Below are positions 50,724-59,070 of a DNA stretch of 64,000 nt, piece after piece; the stretch's first letter is position 1; every line of letters begins with the position of its first letter. The notes beneath the pieces are model-generated. The model was given only the letters and a program-made list of their open reading frames with translations. It was not told the DNA's origin and made no database searches. The position numbers and the translations under genes were made by a program. Origin of the DNA: Actinacidiphila paucisporea (GTDB lineage: Bacteria; Actinomycetota; Actinomycetes; Streptomycetales; Streptomycetaceae). The stretch spans positions 1-64,000 of the forward strand of contig NZ_FRBI01000032.1 of assembly GCF_900142575.1 (NCBI RefSeq), read 5' to 3'.

Positions 50724-51340
50724 CGCGGGTCCCCCAGGGTGCCGCCGGGCAGGCCCGGCGTCATCATGCGCTCGACGTATTTGGCGATGACGTCGACTTC
50801 GAGGTTCACCGGGTCGCCGGGCTGCTTGATGCCCAGCGTGGTCAGCGCGAGGGTGGTCGGGATGAGGCTGACGGTGAAGTGGTCGGCCGCCGCGTCCACG
50901 ACGGTCAGGCTGATGCCGTCGACGGTGATCGAGCCCTTCTCCACCACGTAGCGGCTCAGCTCGGCGGGCAGCGAGACCTTCACGATCTCCCAGTGCTCGG
51001 CCGGGATCCGCTCGAGCACCGTGCCGGTACCGTCCACATGACCCTGCACCAGATGCCCGCCGAGCCGCCCGCCGAGCGCCATCGGGCGCTCCAGGTTGAC
51101 CCGCGAGCCGGGCCGCAGCGCGCCCAGGCTGGACCGCTTCAGCGTCTCGGCCATCACGTCGGCGGTGAAGGTGCCGCCGCCGTGCTCGACCACGGTCAGG
51201 CACACGCCGTTCACCGCGATCGAGTCGCCGTGCTTGGCGCCCTCGGTCACGACCGGGCCCCGTACGGTGAAGCGGGAGGCCTCGTTCTGGTCCTCGACCG
51301 CGGTGATCTCACCCAGTTCTTCGACGATTCCGGTGAACAC
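50720..51340 (-). CDS. ribE: Riboflavin synthase alpha chain
   Basis: 206 residues made of two similar beta-barrels. The first begins MFTGIVEELG and holds GDSIAVNGVCLTV; the second, after LGGHLVQGHVDGTG (about 95), holds KGSITVDGISLTVV. It dismutates two lumazines to riboflavin and the pyrimidine. GTG 51340 lies one base after the ribD stop, with AGGAG inside the ribD end. It overlaps ribM by four bases. Confidence 0.95.
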   Translation of the reverse strand: MFTGIVEELGEITAVEDQNEASRFTVRGPVVTEGAKHGDSIAVNGVCLTVVEHGGGTFTADVMAETLKRSSLGALRPGSRVNLERPMALGGRLGGHLVQGHVDGTGTVLERIPAEHWEIVKVSLPAELSRYVVEKGSITVDGISLTVVDAAADHFTVSLIPTTLALTTLGIKQPGDPVNLEVDVIAKYVERMMTPGLPGGTLGDPR

Positions 51341-51341
51341 G

Positions 51342-52562
51342 TCACTTCTCCTGTGCGGCAGTGGGGACGGCGGGACTGGCGGGTACGGCGGGACCGTCCG
51401 GGCCGGCGGGTACGGCGGTGATGCGCAGGTCGGGCCCGAGGCGGGCGATGTCGGTCACGTCGAGCCGCAACGCCTGCGCGATGGTGCTGATTCCTGCGTC
51501 GCCGAGGGCGGTGGGGCCGGCGCCGAGCAGCGCCGGGGCCAGGTAGCCGAGGACCGCGTCCACGGCTCCCGCCTTCACGAACGCGCCGGCGAGAGTCGGG
51601 CCGCCCTCCAGGAGGACCGAGCGGACGCCGCGGGCGTGCAGTTCGGCCAGCAGCGCCGGAACGTCCAGGCCGCGGGGGGCGGTAGCGGCCGGGGCGCTAC
51701 CGGCCGCGGTGGTCGTGGGCTCGGCGGGACCGGCCGCGGTGGTCAGGGGCTCGGTCGGCCCGGCTGCCGCGTACGGGAGGCGTACGACGTCCACACCCGG
51801 CAGGTGGGCCGTGTCGGCGTCCTTGGACACCGCGACCAGGGTCGGCGCCGCCCCGTCCAGGACGCGGGCCTTCGTGGTGATCCGTGCCCGGGAGTCCACC
51901 ACCACCCGCAGGGGCTGGACCGCGCCCTCGATGCCGCGCACCGCGAGATGCGGGTCGTCGGCCAGCAGCGTGCCCGAGCCGACCACCACGGCGTCCGCCT
52001 CCGCGCGCAGCCGGTGCACGTCCGCGCGGGACTGCGGCGACGTGATCCAGCGGCTGGTCCCGTCGGCGGCCGCGATCCGGCCGTCCAGTGTGGCCGCGTA
52101 CTTCCAGCGCACGAACGGGCGCCCCTGTCGCACCGAGGTCAGCCATGCGACGTTGACCGCCTCGGCCTCGGCCGCCAGTACCCCGCCCTCGACGTCGACG
52201 CCCGCCGCCCGCAGCGTCGCCGCGCCGCCGGACGCGGCCGCGCTCGGGTCCGACACCGCGTGCACCACCCGCGCCACCCCGGCCTCGATCAGCGCCTGGG
52301 CGCACGGGCCGGTCCTGCCGGTGTGGTTGCACGGCTCCAGCGTGACCACGGCGGTGCCGCCGCGGGCCGCCTCGCCGGCCGCGCGCAGCGCGTGCACCTC
52401 GGCGTGCGGGCCGCCGGCCTTGCGGTGCCAGCCCTCGCCCACGACGGCGCCCGCCGTGTCGAGGATCACACAGCCGACGACGGGGTTGGGGGCGGTGGCG
52501 CCGAGCGCGCGAGCCGAGAGCGCGACGGCTCGGCGCATCGCATCGATCTCTGTGGTGGTGGC
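51342..52562 (-). CDS. ribD: Bifunctional pyrimidine deaminase/reductase
   Basis: 406 residues. The N-terminal deaminase (about 5-145) has the zinc motif PHAEVHAL and PCNHTGRTGPCAQAL. The C-terminal reductase (about 150-390) has VRWKYAATLDGRIA and SVLLEGGPTLAGAF. A repeat-rich insert TEPLTTAAGPAEPTTTAAGS (about 280-305) breaks the reductase domain at a surface loop. The true start is GTG 52562, six bases after AGGAGG; an ATG at 52583 overlaps that site. It is first in the operon and controlled by the FMN riboswitch. Confidence 0.93.
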   Translation of the reverse strand, partial: ATTTEIDAMRRAVALSARALGATAPNPVVGCVILDTAGAVVGEGWHRKAGGPHAEVHALRAAGEAARGGTAVVTLEPCNHTGRTGPCAQALIEAGVARVVHAVSDPSAAASGGAATLRAAGVDVEGGVLAAEAEAVNVAWLTSVRQGRPFVRWKYAATLDGRIAAADGTSRWITSPQSRADVHRLRAEADAVVVGSGTLLADDPHLAVRGIEGAVQPLRVVVDSRARITTKARVLDGAAPTLVAVSKDADTAHLPGVDVVRLPYAAAGPTEPLTTAAGPAEPTTTAAGSAPAATAPRGLDVPALLAELHARGVRSVLLEGGPTLAGAFVKAGAVDAVLGYLAPALLGAGPTALGDAGISTIAQALRLDVTDIARLGPDLRITAVPAGPDGPAVPASPAVPTAAQEK

Positions 52563-52692
52563 CACCGGGTCCTCCTGCCGCATCGGGCACGGACTCCGGG
52601 GCGAGCGGACGTCTGCACATCCGGTGACGCACCGCGGTCACGCGGGCCTGAGCGGCCCGCCACAAGGCGGCGCACCGGTGTGAACGCCCGCC

Positions 52693-52819
52693 GCGCACTG
52701 CCTCCCATCCGGACTTTCACCGTCGGTCCAGGAATTTCACCTGGTCAACCGGCCGCTGGTTGCGGACGGGTCGCGGACTATAACCGCCGGTTCGGAATTA
52801 CACCGACCCCGGAGTGCGC
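52693..52819 (-). promoter_or_regulatory. FMN riboswitch (RFN element)
   Basis: On the minus strand the leader has the RFN core in order: GGTCGGTGTAATTCCG, ACCGGCGGTTATAGTCC, GACCAGGTGAAATTCC, GACCGACGGTGAAAGTCC and GGATGGGAGGCAGTGCGC. The closing stem GCGCACT (52819-52813) pairs with AGTGCGC (52699-52693). The expression platform is about 130 bases to ribD. FMN binding reduces expression of the riboflavin operon (established). Confidence 0.95.
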
Positions 52820-53065
52820 AAACGTCACTGGTACGGGGTCCAGTCTGCCACGGGTTCCATGCTGGGCTCCAGGGGGTTCGGGTTTTGGCTGTTGGCCGGG
52901 TGGGTGTTTTTGCCCGCCCGCCCCACCCGTGCGGGTGGTTGGTCGGGTGCGGGTGCCGGTGGTGGGTGGGTCGGTGCCGCTTCGGGGGCACCGACCATCG
53001 CTCCCGCGCCGCCAGGCGCGGGCAAACCCCGCACGGGCGTGCACTCGCCGACGGTGGTGCAGGGG
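52820..53065. other. Gene-free stretch between the rib leader and the ROK gene
   Basis: No gene is seen. A perfect 10-bp stem GGTCGGTGCC (52969-52978) / GGCACCGACC (52987-52996) with an 8-base loop lies about 70 bases after the ROK stop and likely terminates it. G/T-rich tracts (GGTTTTGGCTG, GTGTTTTTGCC) surround it; the rib promoter must lie near 52830-52870 but is not clear. Confidence 0.5.
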
Positions 53066-54241
53066 TCACGCCGAAGGCGGGAAGAGGGCCTGTTGGGCGG
53101 AGTCCATCGCCGTGATGACGGCGCCGCGGAGGATGGGGCCGGTGGGGACGGCGGTGGGGCGGACGTCGGTGCGCAGAGGGGAGAGGCGGGCGAGGGTCGC
53201 CGAGACCCGGTCCGCGAGGTCCTGGCCTCCGGCGGAGCCGACCTCGCCGGCCAGGACGACCTGGCCGGGGTCGAGCACGGCGCAGACGGCGGCGGCGCCG
53301 AGGGCGATGCGTGCGGCGAGTTCGGAGCGGAAGGCGGGGGTGCCGGCCCGGACGGCGGCGGCGGCTGCGGCCGCGTCGGAGCCGGGGACGGGCAGACCGT
53401 GCGCGCGGGCCAGCTCGCAGACGGCCCGGCTGCCGGCGAGGCCGTGGAAGCCGTCGTCGCAGTTCGTGGAGCTGGGGATGCGTCCTGAGTGGGAGAGGGG
53501 GAGGAAGCCGACCTCGCCGGCGCCGCCGGAATTGCCGCGCCGCAGGCGGCCGTCGAGGACGAGGGCGGCGCCGACGCCGCCGCCGATCCAGAGCAGGACG
53601 AAGGTGTCGCCCTCGGCGGCCCCGCGCACCCGCTGCTCGGCGACGGCGGCGAGATTGACCTCGTTCTCCAGCAGGACGGGGACGCCGAGCCGGCTGCGTA
53701 CCTCGTCGACGAGGTCGCCGTGCCAGGTGGGCAGCTCGCCGGTGACGGTGAGCCGGCCGGTGACCGGGTTGATCAGGCCGGGGGCGCCGCAGGCGACGGT
53801 GTGCAGGGGGGTGCCGCCGGCGGCGCCGAGGAGGAGGGCGATGCCGTCCTCGATGGTGCGGGCGGGGTCGGCGTCGGCGGGGACCGCCAGTTCGGCTCGG
53901 GACAGGGTGCGGCCGAGGAGGTCGGCGATCTCGACGCCGATACTGTCGATGCGGACGTCGAGCCCGGCGACGTGCGCGCGGTCGGCGACGATGCCGTAGA
54001 CCCGGGCGTTGGGGCCGCGCCTGGCGGCGCCCGACTCGCCGACGACCTCGATCAGGCCGGAGTCCTGGAGGCGTTCGACGAGGTCGGCGACGCTGGGCCG
54101 GGACATGCCGGTCAGTTCCTTCAACTGCGCGGCGGTGAGCGGCCCTTCCTCCTGGAGCAGCCGCAGGGCGAGCCGGTCGTTGATGGCCCTGGCCGTACGC
54201 GGGGAGGCGTTCCTGCCGGGTTGCGCGCGGGTGGCGGTCAT
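53066..54241 (-). CDS. ROK-family transcriptional regulator (NagC/XylR-like)
   Basis: 391 residues. The N-terminal winged helix-turn-helix (about 20-75: PLTAAQLKELTGMSRPSVADLVERL) is followed by a ROK sugar-kinase-like domain. The ATP-site DxGxT is lost (AGLDVRIDSIGVEI). The catalytic Asp motif is ENEVNLAAVAEQR. The zinc-binding GxGCx(2)CGxxGC motif is reduced to a single cysteine (TNCDDGFHGL). It therefore binds a ligand but should not phosphorylate it. It is divergent from an MFS permease, which it probably controls through the 27-bp dyad between them. Confidence 0.9.
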   Translation of the reverse strand: MTATRAQPGRNASPRTARAINDRLALRLLQEEGPLTAAQLKELTGMSRPSVADLVERLQDSGLIEVVGESGAARRGPNARVYGIVADRAHVAGLDVRIDSIGVEIADLLGRTLSRAELAVPADADPARTIEDGIALLLGAAGGTPLHTVACGAPGLINPVTGRLTVTGELPTWHGDLVDEVRSRLGVPVLLENEVNLAAVAEQRVRGAAEGDTFVLLWIGGGVGAALVLDGRLRRGNSGGAGEVGFLPLSHSGRIPSSTNCDDGFHGLAGSRAVCELARAHGLPVPGSDAAAAAAAVRAGTPAFRSELAARIALGAAAVCAVLDPGQVVLAGEVGSAGGQDLADRVSATLARLSPLRTDVRPTAVPTGPILRGAVITAMDSAQQALFPPSA

Positions 54242-54278
54242 GCGGGCGATCCTTCCAGACCGGTGGCCGTTGATGGCT

Positions 54279-54305
54279 AACTTTCAGGCAGGCTTCCTGA
54301 TAGTT
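54279..54305. promoter_or_regulatory. 27-bp inverted repeat, likely ROK operator
   Basis: Arms AACTTTCAGGCAG and CTTCCTGATAGTT match at 11 of 13 positions around one G. It lies between the ROK start (54241) and the MFS start (54314). TAGTTT at 54301-54306, seven bases before the MFS ATG, could be its -10, so the operator would block it directly. Confidence 0.7.
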
Positions 54306-54313
54306 TACGGCTC

Positions 54314-55522
54314 ATGAGTGCTCCAGACGTCGGGTGGTCGCCCGCCAAGGTCCGTACGGCCCATGTGGCCATCGCCACCGTCTTCGCCGTGCACGGCGCG
54401 GTGTCGGGCACGTTCGCCACCCGGATTCCGTGGATCAAGGACCATCTCGGGCTCAGCGCGGGCGCCCTGGGGCTCGCGCTGGTGTGCCCCGCGGTGGGCT
54501 CGATGCTGACGATGCCGCTGGCCGGGCGGCTGATGCACCGGCTCGGGTCGCGGACCGCGCTGCGGCTGCTGCTCGGGATGTGGTGCGCGGCGCTGGCGCT
54601 GCCCGCCCTGTCGCCGGGGCTGCCGTGGCTGTGCGTGGCGCTGCTGGTCTTCGGCGGCAGCGCGGGTATGGCGGACGTGGTGATGAACGCCGTCGGGGTG
54701 GCCGTCGAGGAGCACAAGGGCAAGTCGATCATGTCCGGGCTGCATGGGATGTGGAGCGTGGGCACCCTGGCGGGAGCCGCGATCGGCGTGCCGGCCGCGC
54801 ACGCCGGGCTCGACGGCCGGGTCCATCTGGGCGTGATGGCCGGCGCGCTGGTGCTGACCGGCTTCCTGGTGTGCGCCAAGGTGCCCGATCTGCATCCGGC
54901 GCCCGAAGAGGACGCGCCGCCGAGGTTCGCGCTGCCGCCGCGTACGGCGCTGGTGATCGGGGCGATCGGCTTCTGCGGGGTCTTCGCCGAGGGCGGCACC
55001 GCCGACTGGTGCGCGGTCTACCTGCGGGACATCGCCAACGCCTCCCCCGCGGTGGCGGCCCTCGCGTACACGGCCTTCTCCTGCACGATGGCGACGGCCC
55101 GGCTGCTGGGCGACTTCGCCGTACGCCGGCTGGGCGCGGTCACCGCGGTCAGGGTCGGCGGAATGATCGCCACCACGGGCGGGCTGCTGGTGGTGCTGGC
55201 GCACGCGCCGGTCCCGGCGATCGCCGGCTTCGCGCTGATCGGAGTGGGTATATCCGTGGTGGTGCCGCTGTGCTTCGCGGCGGCCGGGCGCAGCGGGCAG
55301 AATCCGAGCCAGGCCATCGCCGGTGTCGCCACCGTCACGTACACCTCGGGTCTGGTGGCTCCCGCGGCGATCGGCGGGATCGCCGGTGCCAGTTCGCTGA
55401 CCGCGTCCTTCGCCCTGGTCACCGTGCTGACGCTGGGTCTGGTGGTGGGGGCCGGGGTCCTCAGGCCGGCCTCCGCGAAGGTGGCGGGCCCGCCCGCGCC
55501 GGCCCCCGTGGCCGCCGACTGA
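54314..55522 (+). CDS. MFS transporter (YbjJ-like)
   Basis: 402 residues with twelve predicted helices. The first loop reads GTFATRIPWIKDHLGLS, and GRLMHRLGSRTALRL (about 75) is the MFS loop 2-3 motif. DVVMNAVGVAVEEHKGKSIMSGLHGMW (in two parts, about 120-150) and FAEGGTADWCAVYLRD (about 222) are typical of the YbjJ/fucose-permease-like branch. The substrate is likely a small sugar or metabolite sensed by the divergent ROK protein (inference). A near-leaderless start at 54314 is suggested by TAGTTT seven bases upstream. Confidence 0.87.
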   Translation: MSAPDVGWSPAKVRTAHVAIATVFAVHGAVSGTFATRIPWIKDHLGLSAGALGLALVCPAVGSMLTMPLAGRLMHRLGSRTALRLLLGMWCAALALPALSPGLPWLCVALLVFGGSAGMADVVMNAVGVAVEEHKGKSIMSGLHGMWSVGTLAGAAIGVPAAHAGLDGRVHLGVMAGALVLTGFLVCAKVPDLHPAPEEDAPPRFALPPRTALVIGAIGFCGVFAEGGTADWCAVYLRDIANASPAVAALAYTAFSCTMATARLLGDFAVRRLGAVTAVRVGGMIATTGGLLVVLAHAPVPAIAGFALIGVGISVVVPLCFAAAGRSGQNPSQAIAGVATVTYTSGLVAPAAIGGIAGASSLTASFALVTVLTLGLVVGAGVLRPASAKVAGPPAPAPVAAD

Positions 55523-55571
55523 GCCCGCCGGGCGGCGGGCGACCCCGACCGGAGTGGGAGCCGGTCCGGTG

Positions 55572-56924
55572 TCACCCGCCGCCCGGCGCCCCCGTTTCGC
55601 GCAGGTGGGTGGGGGCGACCAGGCGCAGTGCGTGGTAGCCGGCCAGAACCAGGATGGTGCCGAGCGCGATACCGGTCAGCGAGAAGGTGTCGGTGATCCG
55701 CAGGGTGACGTCGCCGATGCCCGCCACGACGCCGCCGGCGATCGGGACCAGGTTGAGCGGGTTGCCGAGGTCGACGGAGTTCTCCACCCAGATCCTGGCG
55801 CCGAGCAGGCCGATCATGCCGTAGAGGATGACGGTGATGCCGCCGAGCACCCCGCCGGGGATCGCCGCGATGACGGCGCCGAACTTGGGGCACAGGCCGA
55901 AGAGGATCGCGAAGGCGGCGGCCGCCCAGTAGGCGGCGGTGGAGTAGATCCGCGTCGCGGCCATCACGCCGATGTTCTCGGCGTAGGTGGTGGTGGCGGG
56001 GCCGCCGAGCGCGGTGGCCAGTACGGTCGTGCCGCCGTCGGCGGCGATCGCGGTGCCGAGCACCGCGTCGAGCCGGTCGCCGGTCATCTCCCCCACCGCC
56101 TTGACGTGTCCGGCGTTCTCCGCGATGAGCACGATCACCACCGGCAGCGCGACCAGGACGGCGGACCCGTCGAAGGCGGGTGCGTGGGTGCTGGGCCAGC
56201 CGAACCAGGGGGCGCCGCCGACCTCGTGCAGGTCGAGCCGCCAGTGGCCGCCGGTGTGCCCGGTGGGGGTGTCCTTCACGCCGATGCGGCCGAAGACGCG
56301 GTCGAAGAGCCAGGAGACCGCGTAGCCGAACAGCAGCCCGAGGAAGATCGCGATCCGGCCCCAGAAGCCGCGCAGCGCCACCAGGGCGAAGCCGGTGAAG
56401 AGCAGGGTGAGCAGCGCCGTCCACTGGTCCTGCGGCCAGTAGGTCTTGGCGGCCACCGGGGCGAGGTTGAAGCCGATCAGCAGCACCACGGCGCCGGTGA
56501 CCGCGGGCGGCAGGACCGCGTGCACGACGCGCGGGCCGAGCGCCTTGACGGCCAGGCCGCAGCCGAGGAGCACCGCGCCGACCACCAGCAGCGCCCCGGT
56601 GAGGGTGGCGCTGTCGCCCCCCTGGGCGCGGATGCTGCCGGCCACGCCGACGAAGGCCAGGCTGCTGCCCAGGTAGCTGGGCACCCGCCCGCCGGTGACC
56701 AGCAGGAAGAGCGCGGTGGCGACGCCGGACATCAGGACGGCGAGGTTCGGGTCGAGGCCCATCAGGACCGGGGCGACGAAGGTGGCGCCGAACATCGCGA
56801 CCACGTGCTGGGCGCCGAGTCCCAGCGTGCGGCCCCAGCTGAGCCGCTCGTCGGGACGTACCACCGCCCCCGGCGCCGGGCTACGGCCGTCGCCGTGCAC
56901 TGTCCAGCCCACTCCGCGCACCAT
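55572..56924 (-). CDS. NCS2-family uracil/xanthine-type permease
   Basis: 450 residues, about 14 membrane segments. LGAQHVVAMFGATFVAPVLM (about 38-57) is the QH motif at the first helix; LIAENAGHVKAVGEMTG (about 255) carries the substrate-binding Glu; GGPATTTYAENIGVMAAT (about 300) completes the site. The pattern is closest to UraA-type uracil permeases. It imports nucleobases with protons. ATG 56924 follows GAGGAGCGGGG. Confidence 0.88.
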   Translation of the reverse strand: MVRGVGWTVHGDGRSPAPGAVVRPDERLSWGRTLGLGAQHVVAMFGATFVAPVLMGLDPNLAVLMSGVATALFLLVTGGRVPSYLGSSLAFVGVAGSIRAQGGDSATLTGALLVVGAVLLGCGLAVKALGPRVVHAVLPPAVTGAVVLLIGFNLAPVAAKTYWPQDQWTALLTLLFTGFALVALRGFWGRIAIFLGLLFGYAVSWLFDRVFGRIGVKDTPTGHTGGHWRLDLHEVGGAPWFGWPSTHAPAFDGSAVLVALPVVIVLIAENAGHVKAVGEMTGDRLDAVLGTAIAADGGTTVLATALGGPATTTYAENIGVMAATRIYSTAAYWAAAAFAILFGLCPKFGAVIAAIPGGVLGGITVILYGMIGLLGARIWVENSVDLGNPLNLVPIAGGVVAGIGDVTLRITDTFSLTGIALGTILVLAGYHALRLVAPTHLRETGAPGGG

Positions 56925-57254
56925 GTGCCCCGCTCCTCGCCGCCCGTCGACCCGTGGGGTCTCAACGTAGGCGGCGTGGCCGGGCGGCCGGGTCGCGCGC
57001 GCCCGGCGGGTCACGCGGTCGGCGCAGGGTTGCGGTTTGCCGCGGGAATGGCCACATCGCGGCAGGTCAGAGGAAGAGTTCGGCGGACGCGCACGGGGGA
57101 ATCGCGCCCGCCGAACCGAGAACCACGTTACCGGCGCGTCCCACCCCTCGGGGAGCCCGCAACGGGCAATTCATTCCGCGGGATTACGCCATGGCACACG
57201 CGCGCCGCCACCTCGCGCCCCTGGAAGGGGAGTCGACCGTCGCGCGCGCCGCGT
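56925..57254. other. 330-bp gene-free stretch with a hairpin
   Basis: The stem GTTCGGCGG (57078-57086) / CCGCCGAAC (57108-57116) may terminate the minus-strand regulator gene that ends at 57255. The rest is upstream region of the permease. No reading frame is convincing. Confidence 0.45.
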
Positions 57255-58097
57255 TCAACCGACCGACAGGTCCTGCAGGCCGACCACCCGCAGGAGTTGC
57301 AGTCGCTCGTAGGCGTCGGTGCCGGGGCGGGCGGTGTAGACGATCAGCCGCTGGTCGTGCCCGGAGCTGAGCAGCACCTCGCAGTCCAGCTCCATGTCCC
57401 CCACGACCGGATGCCTGATGCGCTTGGTGTCCGAGCGCCGCACCGCGACCTCGTGCTCGCTCCACAGCCGGGCGAACAGCTCGCTGGCCGCCCGCAGTTC
57501 GGCGACCAGGCCGGCGGCCCGCGGGTCGTCGGGGCGGGCGGCGAGCACCGCGCGCAGGTTCGCGACCTGGCTGCGGGCCTGTGTCTCCCGGTCCTCGGGC
57601 GGGAAGATGTCCATCGCGGCGGGCTCGGTGAAGGCCCGGCGGGCGATGTTGCGCATCTCGGGGGCGCGTGCGGAGACGTCGCCGAGCAGGGCGGAGGCCA
57701 TCGCGTTCTGCGCCAGGACGTCGCCGAGGTCGCTGACCACCTGGGCGGGCGTGTCGTGCAGCCGGTCCAGCACCAGCAGCAGACCGGGGCGTATGTGCCC
57801 GCTGCCGCCGGTCTCGCGTGGCGGTTCCTCGCCCGCCAGGTGGAAGAGGTGGTCCCGCTCGTCGGCGGTCAGCCGCAGCGCGCGGGCCAGCGCGGCGAGC
57901 ATCTGCCGGGACGGGCGCGGGCCGCGGGCCTGCTCCAGGCGGGTGTAGTAGTCCACGGACATGCCCGCGAGCTGGGCCACCTCCTCGCGGCGCAGCCCGG
58001 GGGTGCGGCGCCGGGCGCCGCTGCCCAGGCCCACGTCGGCGGGGCTGAGCCGGTCGCGGCGGCGGCGCAGGAAGTCGGCGAGTTCTGTTCGGTCCAC
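57255..58097 (-). CDS. MmyB/XRE-type helix-turn-helix regulator
   Basis: 280 residues. The N-terminal Cro/C1-type domain (about 5-80) has LADFLRRRRDRLSP, RTPGLRREEVAQLAGMSVDY and YTRLEQARGPRPS, the classic MmyB-like signature of actinobacteria. The C-terminal domain (about 105-275) is the MmyB-like ligand-binding (PAS-like) domain, with HPVVGDMELDCEVLLSSGHD and RLIVYTARPGTDAYERLQLL. Effector unknown. GTG 58097 has GGAGAG very close upstream, so the start is somewhat uncertain. It is divergent from the DUF5995 gene. Confidence 0.85.
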   Translation of the reverse strand: MDRTELADFLRRRRDRLSPADVGLGSGARRRTPGLRREEVAQLAGMSVDYYTRLEQARGPRPSRQMLAALARALRLTADERDHLFHLAGEEPPRETGGSGHIRPGLLLVLDRLHDTPAQVVSDLGDVLAQNAMASALLGDVSARAPEMRNIARRAFTEPAAMDIFPPEDRETQARSQVANLRAVLAARPDDPRAAGLVAELRAASELFARLWSEHEVAVRRSDTKRIRHPVVGDMELDCEVLLSSGHDQRLIVYTARPGTDAYERLQLLRVVGLQDLSVG

Positions 58098-58224
58098 CTC
58101 TCCAGCATGCGTCCGGTGCGGCCGACTATCCAGGGCGTGCCACTCCCCCTGTCGGGGCCTCTCCGGCCGGCCGCCCGCGGCGTGCCGCGTGGTGCGCGGG
58201 CGCCGGGTGCGCAGACTGGGGCAC

Positions 58225-58905
58225 ATGATGACGGATGTGGGCGGTGTGCTCGGCCGGATGCGGGGGGTGGCGGCGGGGCTGCCGCACGGCGACGGGGTCG
58301 CGGTCTTCAACCGGGTCTACGTCTCGGTGACCGAGGAGGTGCGGCGGCGGATGGCCGACGGGCACTTCGCGGACCGGGCGGTGGCCGGCGAGCTGGCCGT
58401 ACGGTTCGCGGGACGCTATCTCGCCGCGGTGGAGGACGACGCGGCGGGCCGCAGGCCTCCGGCGTGCTGGCGGCCGCTGCTGCGGCTGCGCGCCCACCCG
58501 GGCATCCGGCCGCTGCAGTTCGCGGTCGCCGGCATCAACGCGCACGTGGGCCACGACCTGGCGCTGGCCGTGGTGGACACCTGCCGGGCGACGGGTCGCG
58601 AACTGGCCGATTTGGAGGCGGACTTCGACCGGGTCGGCGAAGCGCTGACCTCGATCGAGGTGGAGGTGCGGGAGCTGCTGATGCCGGGCCCGGACCTGCT
58701 GGAGGCGGCCGACCCGCTGACCCATCTGGTCGGTTCGTGGTCGCTGGCCAGGGCCAGGGACGCCGCCTGGGCGGCGTCCCGGCTGCTGTGGGCGCTGCGC
58801 GGCACCGACGACGCCTACGACGAGTGCGTGCGCCGCCTCGACGCGGGCGTCGGCCTGGTCGGCCGGCTGCTGCTGACGCCGGTGGGGTGTCAGTCCACCC
58901 CTTGA
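58225..58905 (+). CDS. DUF5995 family protein
   Basis: 226 residues from the first of two adjacent ATGs (58225, 58228). All helical, soluble: DGVAVFNRVYVSVTEEVRRR, FADRAVAGELAVRFAGRYL, QFAVAGINAHVGHDLALAVV, and LTHLVGSWSLARARDAAWA. Function unknown; I recognise only the family. The last six residues (CQSTP region) and the stop are supplied by the first copy of the 90-bp tandem repeat, so the original C-terminus may have differed. Possible target of the divergent MmyB regulator. Confidence 0.8.
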   Translation: MMTDVGGVLGRMRGVAAGLPHGDGVAVFNRVYVSVTEEVRRRMADGHFADRAVAGELAVRFAGRYLAAVEDDAAGRRPPACWRPLLRLRAHPGIRPLQFAVAGINAHVGHDLALAVVDTCRATGRELADLEADFDRVGEALTSIEVEVRELLMPGPDLLEAADPLTHLVGSWSLARARDAAWAASRLLWALRGTDDAYDECVRRLDAGVGLVGRLLLTPVGCQSTP

Positions 58906-59070
58906 CCTGGTCGGCCTTCCTGCTCGCACCCTCCGCGGACGCCCTCGTCCCTCGGCCGCCCACTGCGGGAGCTCGGGCGTCAGTCCACCCCATGACCTGG
59001 TCGGCCTTCCTGCTCGCACCCTCCGCGGACGCCCTCGTCCCTCGGCCGCCCACTGCGGGAGCTCGGGCGT
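58891..59070. repeat. Tandem duplication, 2 x 90 bp
   Basis: 58891-58980 and 58981-59070 are identical except for one base (T at 58902, A at 58992). A third copy begins with CAGTCC at 59071 inside the davB end. The unit starts CAGTCCACCCC(T/A)TGACC and ends GCGGGAGCTCGGGCGT. The unit is 30 codons long and has no stop on the minus strand in the davB-adjacent frame. It touches the 3' ends of both convergent genes. Confidence 0.9.
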
